Positions 31,359 to 43,714 are shown, numbered from the stretch's first letter. The stretch is 64,000 nt of DNA from Globisporangium splendens (GCA_006386115.1 VFIW01000093.1:1-64000); one strand, 5' to 3'. Made by a program: numbers and translations. The notes: generated by a model not told the origin, from the sequence alone.

Positions 31359-32380
31359 GGCTGTTGGGAACGCTCGAATCGTCGGCCTCTACCTGATCGA
31401 TTCGATCGCGAACCGTGTGTCGCTTGCTGGCTTGGCAAGGACACCTTGCAATTTCTCGCGATGTGGCCGGGCTTGCCGCAACGGAAACACTTCCCGTCAT
31501 TGCGTGGCTGTCTGTTAGCGGTCGCATCGGCATACGAGATGTCCATCGGCTCTGGACCGTCGTATGTGACTGCGTGTTGTCGAACAGGACGAGGGCCGAA
31601 ACCGTTGAACTTGGCTTGCTTGATGCTGAATTCTTCTTGCATCGCTCGCTCGATGGTTTCACCCAGCGTCTTCGGATACTCGCGGAACAGCTGGTTCCGA
31701 ATCGGACCGTCATTGAGTCCTGCCATGAATGTCACAACTTGCGTTGAGACATCAATCGGCTCATTCACGATACTTGACACAAGGTATCGTGCTCGTTGAG
31801 CGTACGAGTGTAGGTCGTATCTACCCTGACGAAGCTTTAAGAACTCAGCGCGAGCTCGAAATTCGCTCTGCGGAGGCTCAAAAGCTCTCTTCAGTTCTCG
31901 CTTGAAGTCGTCCAGGTCGTAGAAGCAATGTGGCTCCGCCAATCGCTTCCCATACTCCCAACTCTTGGCTCGACCCGCAAGGTTTGACATCGCAAACAAC
32001 ACTTGCTGCATTGGGTCCCGTAGTTGTCTTGCAGTGATAGCTGCATCCAACTCAACGAACCATCTCGCTAGAGGTTCGTTTTCTCCGCCACGGTACAGAG
32101 ATACATCGAGCCTCAGAGGCGCCACTCTCATCGCCGTGACAGGAGTTGCAGGCTGTCGATGAGTGTTCATGATCTCGCGATGCATGAAGCTCGTAGCCGC
32201 ATTCCTCTGCTCATCCGGTGACGCTGATCTCAGCAAGCTGATTACAGCTGCCTCACCGATGACTGCTCGCATACGCTCGAGGGCTGCCCACTCGTGGCTA
32301 GACAAATGAGGGAAATCCTCATTCGTCAGCTCCACGGTCTCTGCAAGCATCGTACCCATCGGCGTCTCCATCCCTTCCAT
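31337..32380 (-). CDS. gag: element 2 Gag with zinc knuckle
   Basis: 347 residues from the ATG at 32378-32380. The gag core resembles element 1 (MSNLAGRAKSWEYG, FEPPQSEFRARAEFLKLRQGRYDLHSYAQRARYL, FMAGLNDGPIRNQLFREYP), with one CCHC knuckle CFRCGKPGHIARNC and a basic RGRRFERSQQPK end. Uninterrupted. The stop lies within the frameshift hairpin. Sequence divergence from element 1 and a different LTR make it a separate family. Confidence 0.9.
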   Translation of the reverse strand: MEGMETPMGTMLAETVELTNEDFPHLSSHEWAALERMRAVIGEAAVISLLRSASPDEQRNAATSFMHREIMNTHRQPATPVTAMRVAPLRLDVSLYRGGENEPLARWFVELDAAITARQLRDPMQQVLFAMSNLAGRAKSWEYGKRLAEPHCFYDLDDFKRELKRAFEPPQSEFRARAEFLKLRQGRYDLHSYAQRARYLVSSIVNEPIDVSTQVVTFMAGLNDGPIRNQLFREYPKTLGETIERAMQEEFSIKQAKFNGFGPRPVRQHAVTYDGPEPMDISYADATANRQPRNDGKCFRCGKPGHIARNCKVSLPSQQATHGSRSNRSGRGRRFERSQQPKNGNDQ

Positions 32381-32467
32381 TGCTTCTCACAATCGAACAG
32401 GGGGTCTTGGAATGTCCGCGCACGCTACACAAGCGGCCTATGCAGACTCTTGACTTGGTCGCTGGAA

Positions 32468-32486
32468 GGACTACGAAGTGCTACCA
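32468..32486 (-). other. primer binding site of element 2
   Basis: TGGTAGCACTTCGTAGTCC begins 2 nt from the LTR end, in the same arrangement as element 1, suggesting both families use the same primer. Confidence 0.6.
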
Positions 32487-32488
32487 GG

Positions 32489-33096
32489 TGTAAGAGTCTA
32501 TTCGAGACAGCCTCAAACACAGCACGCACGCTTGCGCTTGAGAGGAAGACTTGAGAGGAACGTGGCAAAAATGCAACTCAATTGAAATGAGCTTATGGTT
32601 CCTGACACTACATATAAAACACCACTAGGACTCCTAGAGGTTTTATGCATAAAACCTAAACATGCAGAAATAAACCTATGAATCTGATGCATAAAACCTT
32701 GGGTACACTGAGGTTGAACCTACGGGATCTTCGAGAAACTTGAACTTGAAGTACCGCGAAGATTCCCTGCGAAGCGATTGGCTCACGCCACTCACTTCAG
32801 GTGACAGAGACACGTCCGTCTCGTCACCAGTGTTGTTTCCCCGAGTAGGAACCATCATTCACATGTCTAGAGTACTGTTGTGCGTAATCACGCCGAATCT
32901 CAATGATTGCGAGCGACCAACACTCAACTTAGACACAGATTGCTCTGACGTCAGACGATGACGTCACCTGTGCATGTGGGGATCACTTTTGTGTGCTTCA
33001 CCCAATATCTTCGCACCCACAATGCACTTCCACAAGGTGGTGTGTGACACACACAAAGAGCCACCTTGCATGTAATGGCAGCCTTAGCCCATTACA
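32489..33096 (-). repeat. 5' LTR of element 2 (family 2)
   Basis: About 608 bp. In element orientation it begins TGTAATGGGCTAAGG (33096) and ends CTCTTACA (32489) next to the PBS. The termini are TG...CA. No second copy is in the window, consistent with loss of the element's 3' half. Confidence 0.7.
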
Positions 33097-33125
33097 GACA
33101 GGCACCAAGGCTCATGACGAACATA

Positions 33126-33755
33126 AGACCCGTTTCATTTACGAATAAAGACAACTTGATTCTCAAATCAGGTTATTCTTCAAATGAAACGGTTACAACA
33201 AATAGTGTGGGAAAACAGATAAAGCCCGCCAAAAATGATCGTCGTTTCAAAAGAGGCTGACTTTTGCGAAATCTCGAAGGTCTTCGTCCCAGAGCGGGGC
33301 CAACCATTCACAAGCAGTCGGAAAGATGAACGCGGTTGAGATAACCTGCGTTGTTGCGGCTGCCGCTATTTTGATCAGCGATCTGGACGGGTGGTCAATG
33401 CGTGCCGTGAATGCCAGCTGTCGCACCGTGCAAACCAACTTTTTTGAAGACAACTGTGCAAAGTGGAGCGATGGTGCTAGACACGCACGCCCGATCGCGA
33501 ATCCACCAACGCTCAATCTCCCCCACAACGTCTGGAAATTGTTCTTTGCCAGTTTGCTTGGGTGCACTGTTCAACAAGCATGGCATTATGGAAGGTCGCG
33601 GTTTTGATGAAGTTCGCAATGAGCTTCTATGTCAAGATAAGTTTATTCTTAGAATAGTTTGCGGACCAATCCGATCGCCGTATGGGGTGCTAGGGATAGG
33701 TACAGATCAAAGATATTCCTCTTCCGCAAGGCATATTCCTAAATGAAACGGACCC
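33126..33755. mobile_element. TA-flanked terminal-inverted-repeat element, about 630 bp (MITE-like)
   Basis: The left end AGACCCGTTTCATTTACGAATA and the inverted right end GGGTCCGTTTCATTTAGGAATA match over about 17 of 22 bases. TA lies directly outside both ends (33124-33125, 33756-33757). An extra inverted copy of the terminus at about 33171-33192 makes the left end a hairpin. The interior has short open frames on both strands but no transposase motif I can name. TA duplication suggests the Tc1/mariner superfamily. Confidence 0.55.
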
Positions 33756-34294
33756 TAACACCAATAGTAAGTGCATGAGTTACTATTGCAAACTAATACG
33801 AATGCTTGTATAGGTAAACTTCACTTGGTTCATGCCACAATTGGCTCGAGTGATGCGTGATTGAGAGTGAATTCCACAACAGTGATGGTGATTAGGAGAA
33901 TGCTGCTTGATGAAATGGTGGAACAGATCACTTTCTTATTCTTAATGTCTGGTTGAAAATCAACTGGAACCGGACATGGATTCAGTATCTGGTCCTACGA
34001 ATGGATTCTCACACTGAGGTTGCTATTCCTTCTTCACCTCGTTTATTAAAGGCTTTGTCGTCGAGAACGACGCTGCGGCAAGCCGCTCGAGGCATCTCTA
34101 AAGGCTGCTGCAAACAGTGTGAATAGAAAGAATTAAGTCCGTGTGCATTTATGCATGCGTTGCTCCACTACCGAAATATCTATAGCAAGCCCACCGTTTC
34201 GTCGTCTCGAATGGTCCCTCATTTGCTGGTTTGCTTTTGGGTCGAAGCAGGGGACATTCACACTTTCGTCTCTGCTCGCCATTGGCCAAGGCAG
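33756..34294. other. intergenic upstream of the third membrane-protein copy
   Basis: About 540 bp, nothing recognised. May contain the decayed promoter and N-terminus of the pseudogene. Confidence 0.45.
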
Positions 34295-36436
34295 ATGCCT
34301 CCCGCAGAAGTCAAGCATCTACACCCTCTTGTGAGCCTTCTTCACGACGTGACGCCTGCAAAAAGCAACGTTGACACTAATCGCCTGAACAAGACTGTCC
34401 AAGGTGGCAATTTGGCGTCCCAGCAGAAAGCACCAAGCCAGGCAGTGGCGTCGCGTCGGAATGCCATTGCTAGCGTTTGCAAGAAGAGGCTCACCGCGGG
34501 CCATGTTGTCCATTTACTTCGGCGACTTCTTGTGATCGCATCGGCGCTTCATTGCGTAGCCTTGTCGTCCACTGCGTGTCTCGACTCCATGCGAGTCCTC
34601 CGGCACTCTGGCGATACATCCATGGACTTTCAGCTGTACAAGACATTGCTCATGGGTGAACACACGGGAGACACGACGACTCGGGAGAGTCCGCTCCTCA
34701 CAGCGATCAATTTCAGCACGGCGTCATGGTATGGTACACTGTTTCCCGGTAAATCGTTGACGGCATTCACCGGCTGCATGTCCACGACTGCATCGCCAAT
34801 TTGCCAGGACAAATGTCAGCGAAAGATGTTTGCATCGCTTGCCACGTCGCTTGTGTACAACATCACGGCTCTGGATCCATCGACTTGCGAGCTGATCATG
34901 GCAGTGGTTGACTGCGCACTGATGTCTCTTGTGGATGGCGACGCGCCGTCGCCACGATACTTTTACTTGATGCGCATGGTCCACGACCCGGACAACGTGT
35001 TTTTGACGTCGGTTGTTCAATCCGTTCTGGAATACTAGATACCAAAGCAGCGATCGATTGGTCCAGCAGCAATCACTACAATCGCATTCACTAGCGATCT
35101 CAGAGCTACGCAAGTGACTCGCTACTTTGCATTGGCGATTGAGTATCCTTTCAAGGCAGCGAGTTTCGAAATCTACGAGTTGTATGAGGAGACGTTGGAG
35201 AGAGTGTGGTTCTTGAAGCGCATCCCATCGAGTTTGTGCGGTGGATCGAGGAGCATCGTGGCCACCACGTCTCTGACAAGATACTAATTGTCGTCAATGG
35301 ACGAGCAGGCAAACTACATCAATATCATTTTGATATTACCCCAAGATCCACGCGAAGTACTCACCGAATGACGATGGATCAGCAAGAGCGTCGTGCGCAA
35401 TTCGTGAACCTGGATGCATCTCGTGCATCTCTACTTTGCAGGCAGCGCGTCGTTCAATCTCGTGATCCTCGTGGTCGTGATGTATTCGAATATCTGATAG
35501 GGCCGGTTCTGGATCGGTGACGCGTTTGCCTCAATCGCCTCGCGGCTCTGAGTTCGGTGAACTGTCGCGGCTATCACGCGGTATATGGACGGCTTCTTCA
35601 CCCTCATTGAGTTCGTGATTTACACTGAAAACAAGCTGCTCGGCGAGCGCGAAGGACGCATCTACTCATCGATCATGCAGGCGGATCTAATGATATTATA
35701 CCTGAGCATCGCCAGTACTATCGGCACCATCTTTCAAGAACGGATCGACCCGATGCTGACGATGACGCTCTTCAGTGTAGGGCTCTACGCCCACTTGGAG
35801 ACCACTGAATTGTTTCCGAGCCTGGTCGAGGTCCTTGTCGATTGCGCGGATCACGAATACTGGCTTGGACTCGGGCAGCAGGACCCCAGTTTGCCTCAAC
35901 TAACTCCCCTACAAGTCTGGAATCATTACGAAGTCCCGAAGCCCAGCGCTGCGGCGGTATGTGCAGCGCTGTTCCCCGCGTTCAGTACCTTGGTGCTCAT
36001 CCTCGTGTACGTGTCGATCCGCAAAGCGTTCCAACACTTCCGCCCGGACCTCACTAAGAAATGGAAACTGAACTCGGTGCGAAAACGGTCGAGTTCACTG
36101 AGAGCAGAGGAAAGGCCGAGACTGACGCAGTTTGAGATCGCGACGGGCGTCGAGTTGCACCCGCGATACGGCGTCGTAACCAACCACATCAAAAGCATGA
36201 TGTTTGTGTCCGCCGACGGCGTCCACGTGAACATCTTTGTGATCGCAAACGGCAAGTTTCTGGTCCACACGAGCAACCTCTTCACGATTTTGCTGATCAA
36301 GCTGACCAGTGCGCTTCAAGAACGTGTACGTGTACGACGTGGACGGGAACGCCGTGAAGGAAACACCCCGGCTTGTGTACCCGGAGACTATCCATACAGG
36401 GACATGTTGCTGCTGAATCTCCGAATATTGCTGTGA
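34295..36436 (+). pseudogene. multi-pass membrane protein paralogue C, heavily mutated
   Basis: Alignable over its whole length to the intact copy at 17929-20067: N-terminal TM (VVHLLRRLLVIASALHCVALSS), the loop with FTGCMSTTA and the C-terminal LTQFEIATGVEL block. At least nine stop codons interrupt one frame. The first is a TAG at 35036; several lie in 35280-35560, some at Trp positions and one at an Arg. Near 36300 the frame shifts and near 36390 shifts back, so that LLLNLRILL ends in the original frame. The family end is thus preserved although about 30 residues between are misread. Clearly dead. Confidence 0.85.
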
Positions 36437-37046
36437 GAGAGCGACAGCGTGCTTCAAGTGCATCGTGGGACATGGCAGTGGTGACCTGGTTGGACACGCC
36501 GAAAAGAAATATGATCTTCCAGCACATGAGATATTTGATATGTTGGGCACTCCGATATTCTCACGATCGTCCAGGACTCTGGAAATCAGCATCAGCTCTC
36601 TCTCTCTCTCTTGCACAATCCAAACCGTTGTTTGTGAATATCTCGCTGGGGATGATTCATTCGTAAGTACAACAGCTCGACACCTCGACACCTCACAAGC
36701 ACAAAAGCACACCAAAGCTCAAGGATCTGCTAGAATTTTTTGCAAATATCTCGACAGCAACACCTCTATCTAAGCAACTCAATAGCTTGACAGCTCAACA
36801 ATGGCTCAGCAGGCTAATGGCTTCATGACTTCAGAACGATGCACGAGGGAACAAAGATCAGATGATGTTGTCTAAGATGAAGTTTCCATTATTGATAAAT
36901 AGACTCATTGCCATCTACATGGATATGCACATATCAAAACACACTACACGGACAGACAGACTACACACTCGACTGGGTTTTTCGAACACACATCAAACGG
37001 ACAGTGCACACTAACTGCAAGGAGGCATGCTTCTCACTTTCTTCGT
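36437..37046. other. intergenic, TC microsatellite
   Basis: About 600 bp with a (TC)n run at about 36596-36612 and several near-repeats of the type CTCGACACCTC/CTCAATAGCTTGACAGCTC. No gene seen. Confidence 0.45.
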
Positions 37047-37979
37047 TTAAAAGTGGAAGCTGCCGGAGAAGGTGCCCATCGTGCGCTGCAATGGGATCTT
37101 CTTGTGCAGGAGCGACGCAATTGGTGGGAGCCTGACGACTGCGGGAGCGTTGCTGCCATGGCTCACTGGCGACGATCGGAACTGGTCGTAGCTGGACGAG
37201 CTGAGGCTGAATGGGACGCTCAGATCTTTCTTCTTGTTGCTGGAGCTCGCTGGCGACGCGGCAAACTCGAACGATGGCGAGCACGGCTCGGCCAAGATCT
37301 TGTCGAAGGCCGCGCGGCTTGGACCACCCGGACCCTTGAGGATCGTGAGCAACTTGGCGCGTTGCTTTTGCAGGTGGTCATTGTACGAGCGCTTCTGCGT
37401 CTCGGACTCGCAGCAGCGGAGTGCCTTCTCGATGGACCAGATGCTTTTCCGCAGACCGCGGATCTGACGGTGCGGCCAGCGAGGCACGCCGTTCTTGCGG
37501 CAGATCTTCTTCATGAGCGTCATGCAGATGCCGAACATGGCCGCGACTTCGGCGAGCGGCTTCTCAAAATGAGGACGAAGCAGGTCGAGCGTGATCGACT
37601 TGGACGCGTTCGGGAGTGCACGCACGCGCTTCTTGTTGGCTGGCGACTGTCCTGGGGCGACCGAGTTGTTGCGCGCGACAATGTCCGAGACCGAGGGCGA
37701 TTGGATCGTCATGCGCTGCATGGTCATCAGAGGCAGCGGCGGCGAAGTGGTCGTAGCCGCGGCAGCTCTCGCGGTCGGGATGTTGAGTGCCGGCAGCGCC
37801 ATGCGCTCGATGGCGGCAGGTCTGCTCGAGGTCCACTGAGAAGCAGCCATCGGAGAATTCATCGCGTGCTGGTGTGGCTGCATCTGCTGCAACACACGTC
37901 GAGGGTGGTAGCTCTGCGCCAAGTCGAAGCGCGCTGGCTGCTGCTGGTGGTGCTGGTACGACACACGCTCGAACGACAT
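37047..37979 (-). CDS. RWP-RK domain transcription factor (variant motif)
   Basis: 310 residues. The RWP-RK domain spans about 127-180: ITLDLLRPHFEKPLAEVAAMFGICMTLMKKICRKNGVPRWPHRQIRGLRKSI. The signature reads RWPHRQ (167-172) where the family has RWPxRK, so the last Lys is replaced by Gln. The domain binds DNA through a helix-turn-helix. Plant members act in nitrate response and gamete identity, but oomycete members are mostly uncharacterised. N- and C-terminal parts are low-complexity (Gln/His, Ser/Ala), as usual for these factors. A basic KKKR-type segment (about 114-120) could be a nuclear signal. No intron needed. A 310-residue open frame on the opposite strand is a mirror artefact. Confidence 0.9.
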   Translation of the reverse strand: MSFERVSYQHHQQQPARFDLAQSYHPRRVLQQMQPHQHAMNSPMAASQWTSSRPAAIERMALPALNIPTARAAAATTTSPPLPLMTMQRMTIQSPSVSDIVARNNSVAPGQSPANKKRVRALPNASKSITLDLLRPHFEKPLAEVAAMFGICMTLMKKICRKNGVPRWPHRQIRGLRKSIWSIEKALRCCESETQKRSYNDHLQKQRAKLLTILKGPGGPSRAAFDKILAEPCSPSFEFAASPASSSNKKKDLSVPFSLSSSSYDQFRSSPVSHGSNAPAVVRLPPIASLLHKKIPLQRTMGTFSGSFHF

Positions 37980-40900
37980 GGTTAATCAGCTACTGGGGGT
38001 CGCTTTGAGCTCTACACGGCAAATTGGAGAATGAACTGAGGTCACAATTGCCGGGAGCGAGAGGATCACCAGACAGGCAGACGACGCAGGCAGCTGCGTT
38101 CAGTCTCTGGCCGCGCATTTGTCAGAGACCCGCCTCTGATTGACTGGGCCAACTGTTCACCCTCATGGGTGCGAAGCCACCAGCTGGCGCGAAGAGGTGC
38201 AAGTGGTCTCGAGTGTCAACGGGAAAGCCCACTGTCCTGGAAAGAGCGAGACCGTTCGAACGACGACCATGTAGAGTCGCGACCTGATGCTGCAGGTTTA
38301 GTCACTCGCTCAACGGTACGTACTGTCGTCTGATAGTGCGGATCGGAGCGCGCCAGGCATGAAAAAAGGCTGCGCTTTCATTGAATGACCAGCACGCAGT
38401 CTTCTACTTTACGAACTGGTGTTCATGGGGCTCAAATTTTGGCGGCAGATATACAGACTTCGGCTTTCTGGCATGTTTATTGTGTGTGTGTGTGGGATCT
38501 GATGGGAGAGACTTGGCTCAGGGCGTGCGCGTTCAAAAGGATCCGAAAGGAGAAACATGGCACGATTGCTGTGATAACAGAGCTACCTACGTACGTATCA
38601 TTTCAAAGCCTTCATGCTGGTTGCATGTCGTCGTGATGATCCGTTCGGATATAAAACGCTCGAGAGAGCGAAAGAGCTTGTTTCTGTGTCCTACAGGAGG
38701 ATCGCGGGGGCATCCAGTCTACATTTTCCCTGACCGGGTTCCATTGTAATCACTGCTGTCACCACGTGTCGCCACACCAAGAGGCACAACGCGCTCTCTG
38801 TGCTGTTGATGAGGCACGGATGAGGTGTTGTCAACAATCACCAGAGCCTCTTTGACTGTGCGATCCGCGCCAGTGCTGTTCGCAGCCACCAGATGGATTC
38901 CAAGAGCTGTGAAGTGATGAGCAAAGAGTCAGCGTCAAGTCAGACCTAATTTCAGACTGCACGGAAATCGGGTGTGATAATCAAAAGTAAAAGCTAATTC
39001 GGATCTTGTTTGCGATGATCGAGAAAGTGCCACCTGGCCGTACTCAACATTCCCTATTAAGCTGAAGCTATGAAACTGCTGCCCTATTTTCGACTTTGGC
39101 ACAAATCCGTATGATTCGGATGAAAGCCTCATCGAAATGCCCACGTGGTTTGACCGACTATGCCAGCGATCTACTCGGATTATACGCCTCGTGTAAGCAG
39201 TTCGTTTACCTCGGAAGAAACAGAGAACACGCCGCGCAAAACTGAAGCGCGGGCGTGGAAAACAGCGCGTCTTGGAGCACGGAGAGTGAGATTAACGGCC
39301 ATTCTTGAATATCGACTTCCGAACCCAACCATCTGCAGGATGAGGCGGTTTATTCGTTCTGCTTACTCGACAGTAGTAGTACACAACTGAGGAAAGAGAG
39401 ATGCCCGCCAAGTCCACTTGGCCAATATCCACACTCATCAACAATATTTGACAGCGCTGAGAAGACAAAATCGATCCAAAATTCACGGCGCAACAGCCAC
39501 TTGGATACCTGTTGCACACGCACCCTCTCTTTCGGGTATGGATGGGTACTAATCCTCCTTTACGTGCACCAAATCGTTGAATTAATAAACAAAACAAAGC
39601 AAAGCAGTGACCTCTCGTGAGTTTATGCGTCGTGTGCTTCTCTCGCGCTATCCGAGCGTAAGAGTTGGTGCTGCACGCCTCCATATCAGCATTCGACTGG
39701 CTGCTGCTGGTGTGAGACTATCAGGGAAAAAAGGATGGATCGGGTTGGAAATGCACGCAGATGGCGTGTATTTTACCTCAGCGTCGGTGCAGAAGCTCTC
39801 TTCTGTCGGTCATTGTTCTTTAATAGTGGGACTCACTCGCCAATGGACATGCCTCTACGTACCTTGTGGCGCATCAATTTGTTGGCGGATGCATCAGGAG
39901 TAGCACAATACTTCAACAGATGCTTTCGTTCGCAGCTATCGGGACGTTGAAGAGCCTCACTGAACCGATACAAATGGCTCTCTAGTCTGGACTGGGTTCG
40001 TCGCATGCGGATGGATGCTTGAGTCGGCATTGCCAAATCCATATTCTACATCACTGCACAGTCGTGATGATTAACAAGTTCCATATTGAGTTGCCTTACT
40101 GACGCCGATGCTTCCGTCTCTGTCTGCATTATATCGTCGTATAATATTCCATGAGGTGACTCTTTCGAGTGCTCTGAATGGATGTAGCCATCTGCTTTTC
40201 ACGTCATCTACTCCATCGTGCGTGGTATGTTGGGAATGTCCTGTTCCGTCAGACCAGCTCACCACATGAAAAGCTGTGCCCAGCGAGTTGGACCAATGTG
40301 GCGAATCGCCGCCTTTTCAGTGAGACCGGAGCTTCACACTCTCCGACTTGAATGACGGTATGTAATGGCCAATGTGAACAACGACACCCGTCATGCCAAT
40401 TTACTGCTATTCAGTGTGCGCGATTTCATTGAAGGACATTAGCGATTTTACGGTCACGTCGAAATTGCTTGACCCTTTCCGCCTTCATTTCGATCTGGCG
40501 GCATGACCCAAAAGTCGCCATGTTGTATGCCGCAAACAGCAAAAAACGCGAACACAAGTGCGCAGACAGAAGTATTTAGCGCACAGGATACAGTCTCACA
40601 CACTGTCGAGGGTACAGACGAAGCCACCGATGATGTCTTAAACGCGGTTTAAAGGGGTTGATGCTCAAATGGCTCATCTTCCAGCTCCGTTGTCCATAGG
40701 TCGTCGGTCAATAGGCGAACAGCTCAATAGCTCACATGTTCAGGAGTTCAATAGGTTATTGCATTGAGGCTCTGCAGTGTAGCAAGTTGCACACGAGGCG
40801 CTCGATTCCTTTGCGAACGGGAAAGGAGTGGCTGTAGCATCTAGATGTGTCTGTTGGGTTCGCGGTTGAACCCTTTCCTGCACGAGGGCATTCTTGTGAA

Positions 40901-43213
40901 TCAAATGCAATAGTCAGAGCCATTTTGTCCCGACCTCTGCATTGTCCTGAGCTGTACCTACGCAACAACAGCGCGACGGGCTGGAGACACCGAAAGGAGT
41001 TGGCGCAAGTGTGAGAAAATTCAATCGCACATTTTGGATGCTGTTCGAGTCGCGCGCATCTGGGTAACACCCAAACAGCAGACACCAATGTACGACCCAT
41101 CTTCAAAGTGCAGTGCCCCTAAATATGTGCATATTGCAATTATTGTTTCCGTTTTATAATCAGCTGTAAACCTCAAAGGAAAAGCAATAATAGGGAGACT
41201 CTATTTTTGGTTGAACTAATGTGCTGTTTTAACGAGATACAGAGCTCGTGAGTATTGATTTAAGGTAAACAGATTGACAAAGTAAACCAACGAGATAAGT
41301 TATTTATTTGAGGTATTGCTGTCGTTCAGAATGCTCGAGTACTTATTTACAGCATCACTCAACACGATTGTCACACTACAGCAGCAAGCCTCTTCCAGCT
41401 CCAGCATGTGCAAAACGGCATCAGCATGACAATCATATGCAATGTGACAGCTTCATGCGATAAACAAAGACTTCCCCGACGTGAGAGTCGTTCAGTTTGC
41501 ACGCTTTCGACGCAACATAATACACCTGAGAATCGCTCAGCGTTTCGTTTCAATGCATCCGTGGCAGTTCACGCTTCAGTAATAAACAAACACACTCCGA
41601 CTCATTTGACACATTCGAGCGTGAGCCCATGTCAGCGTTTCAACTGCACGATAGCTTCCATTGCGTTATCTGAAAAGCCGATGCGTGGCAGTCGCTGCTA
41701 GCTGACGTTATGAGCAATGATCGTGCCGAGTTCTGTCGAAATATGGCTGAGGTGTCTTTGATAGAGACCAGAGAGTGTTGCTGTTCCGGCGCCTCCGTTT
41801 GAAGTTCGTCGCTTGCGACTGTGGGTTGAAGTAGCGTGGGTTGCCTTGAAGTTCAAGGTCCGCTGCGCCAATCAGGGACTTGCAGTTGCATCAGCGGGAC
41901 CAAACCGAAGCACCAAAAGTGATGCGCGTCGACAAGTACAATCCTGTCATACATAATACCTTGTCTATTTACTGCATTTTTGAATTATGCAAAGCCTTAG
42001 GTCAACTCCGTGCTGTGTCAAATATGATATCCTCTGTTGCGCGGTTGGAGATTCGCCAACTAGCTCATACGACTTGAGCTTGCATTTTGGGACAGGTTCA
42101 CGGAGGGCGGACCGAGCCACTTGCCGTTTCAACACGCCATTCAAGTTGAACCTGTGGCTGCAAGTGCAACCACAACGAATACGCTATGAGAGTCGTAGGT
42201 TGGTTTTTGTATCGTGTAGTTGTAGTTGCGCAGACTTCCTTCTCCACAGTTGTTTATAGCTTGAGATTTCTATAGATTTCTCCATTCCTTGCCGTTGCAG
42301 TTGAAGAACCACCAACGAGAAAAAACGCGTCGAAGCCTGCAGCTTCAAAGCAAGCAGACAGCACATAACAAAGAGAAGATTCTTCTGACGTTCTCGAATT
42401 CAATTATGCAGATCAGTTCGAGACCGGTTTGTTTCTTTGTTTCGTGCTGTTGTCCTCGCGCAGACTTTCTCCAGCGTTCCTTCCTATCGCTTCTGGCTCG
42501 AGGTTCGATCGATTTTCCCATTCATATGTTGAAGCTCAACCAACCAAAGAGGTATAAGAGAGAGCGTTGAAATCCTCAGGTGCCTGCAGTGGCGCCAGCA
42601 AACTCCGGTAGATTTTTATCTCCGTTTCGTCTCCATTTGCAAGAAGGAGAAGTGGATTGAGCGTGACGTGCGCTGATCATTTTGGTCACTTGTGCTCCAC
42701 GTCGTAACCAAGTTGCTGACTGTGGCTTTTTCTCGCCTGCTGATTGGCTGAGCGTGCAAACTAGAAAACCCAATCCATGAACCAGAAACCCTCTATTCGG
42801 ATAAGCTGGCTGCACTAAAAACACCCAAGTCACAGAGAGATGCGGCGAGCATACTCACCTCCAGTCATTCGTCGTCAGCGTCTTCGTGGCGCGTCGCTTT
42901 GTCTCACCTGACTCTCCGTTTCTACCCAATTATCCACTTTCAGAGATCTCTGTCCAATGCATGTTATACTTTCTTGCAGCTGATCTTCAAATTCGTCTAT
43001 GGCAGGGGATGCGATTACATGGGTATCAACTTGAATCTCGAGCGTGATGGGCCAGTTGCGCTGAATGTGCCAACGCACTGGCATTGCACCGGCCGAATCG
43101 CATGGAGGAGGTCCGAGCGAGTGGGTTGTGTTCTGGTCCTCATTGCTCAATTGGCACGCGACCACGCGCACCCACGCTCCAGCCATCCTCCCCCATCTTA
43201 CCAGCTAACAGCC
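37980..43213. other. 5.2 kb gap without a convincing gene
   Basis: Read on both strands. Only short frames (to about 130 codons) without domains or conserved-looking composition were seen. A diverged duplication of about 100 bp seems present (42180-42290 and 42420-42530 share the GCGCAGACTT core and a pyrimidine-rich surround). It may include decayed repeats, regulatory DNA and the 5' UTR of the next gene. Confidence 0.4.
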
Positions 43214-43714
43214 ATGAACACGGCCATGCAGTCCACCGCTCCGTTGACTCCTCAGTACCCGACGCTGCAGCCTGCGGGAGCGTTCCTCAAGCAGGCGGCA
43301 TCGGGCCACGCGTACGTGCCTGCGCAAGTGTACGACGACTACCTCATGGAAGACGAGAAGCTGCTGATGGCGGGATTGACACGCGCAGACAACCCGACGT
43401 CGCCCACGTCGGTGTCGGCGACCATGTCGTTCCTGGCGTCCATTCGGCAGGGACTCGACGATTTGAAGGTCCAGGAAGATGATGATGACAGCGATGAGGA
43501 AGATGAGGAAGATGAGGAAGATGGATCGTCCCCTCGCTACTACTCGTCCAGTAGCAACAACACGTACTACTCGCCGCCGAGCTCGTTTGCGACGAGCCTG
43601 AGTCCGCAGGCGTTCGCGCTGGCGTCGGACGCGATGCTGTTGAAGGATCCGCTCTTTGCGCGGAATTCCTCCAAGCCCGAAGACGACGGCATGATCTTCG
43701 ACATGGACATGTAA
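43214..43714 (+). CDS. small acidic hypothetical protein
   Basis: 166 residues from the ATG at 43214, which has a good context (AACAGCCATGAAC). The frame is open 105 codons upstream, but that part looks like leader. The N-terminus is Pro/Gln-rich. A helical block (AQVYDDYLMEDEKLLMAGLTRADNP...SVSATMSFLASIRQGLDDLKVQ) precedes an Asp/Glu run (DDDDSDEEDEEDEED, 9-bp DNA repeat). A Ser/Tyr-rich tail ends EDDGMIFDMDM. No family recognised. The short hydrophobic-acidic C-terminus resembles an activation or docking tail, which is speculation. Confidence 0.6.
   Translation: MNTAMQSTAPLTPQYPTLQPAGAFLKQAASGHAYVPAQVYDDYLMEDEKLLMAGLTRADNPTSPTSVSATMSFLASIRQGLDDLKVQEDDDDSDEEDEEDEEDGSSPRYYSSSSNNTYYSPPSSFATSLSPQAFALASDAMLLKDPLFARNSSKPEDDGMIFDMDM

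Noticed and set aside
20773..33096. A single intact retrotransposon covering the whole 12 kb
   Set aside because: Two different gag genes, two LTR families and opposite orientations require at least two elements and a rearrangement.
37053..37985. 310-codon plus-strand frame exactly over the RWP-RK gene
   Set aside because: Arg/Ala-rich mirror of a GC-rich gene on the other strand; no domain, while the minus strand has a clear RWP-RK domain.
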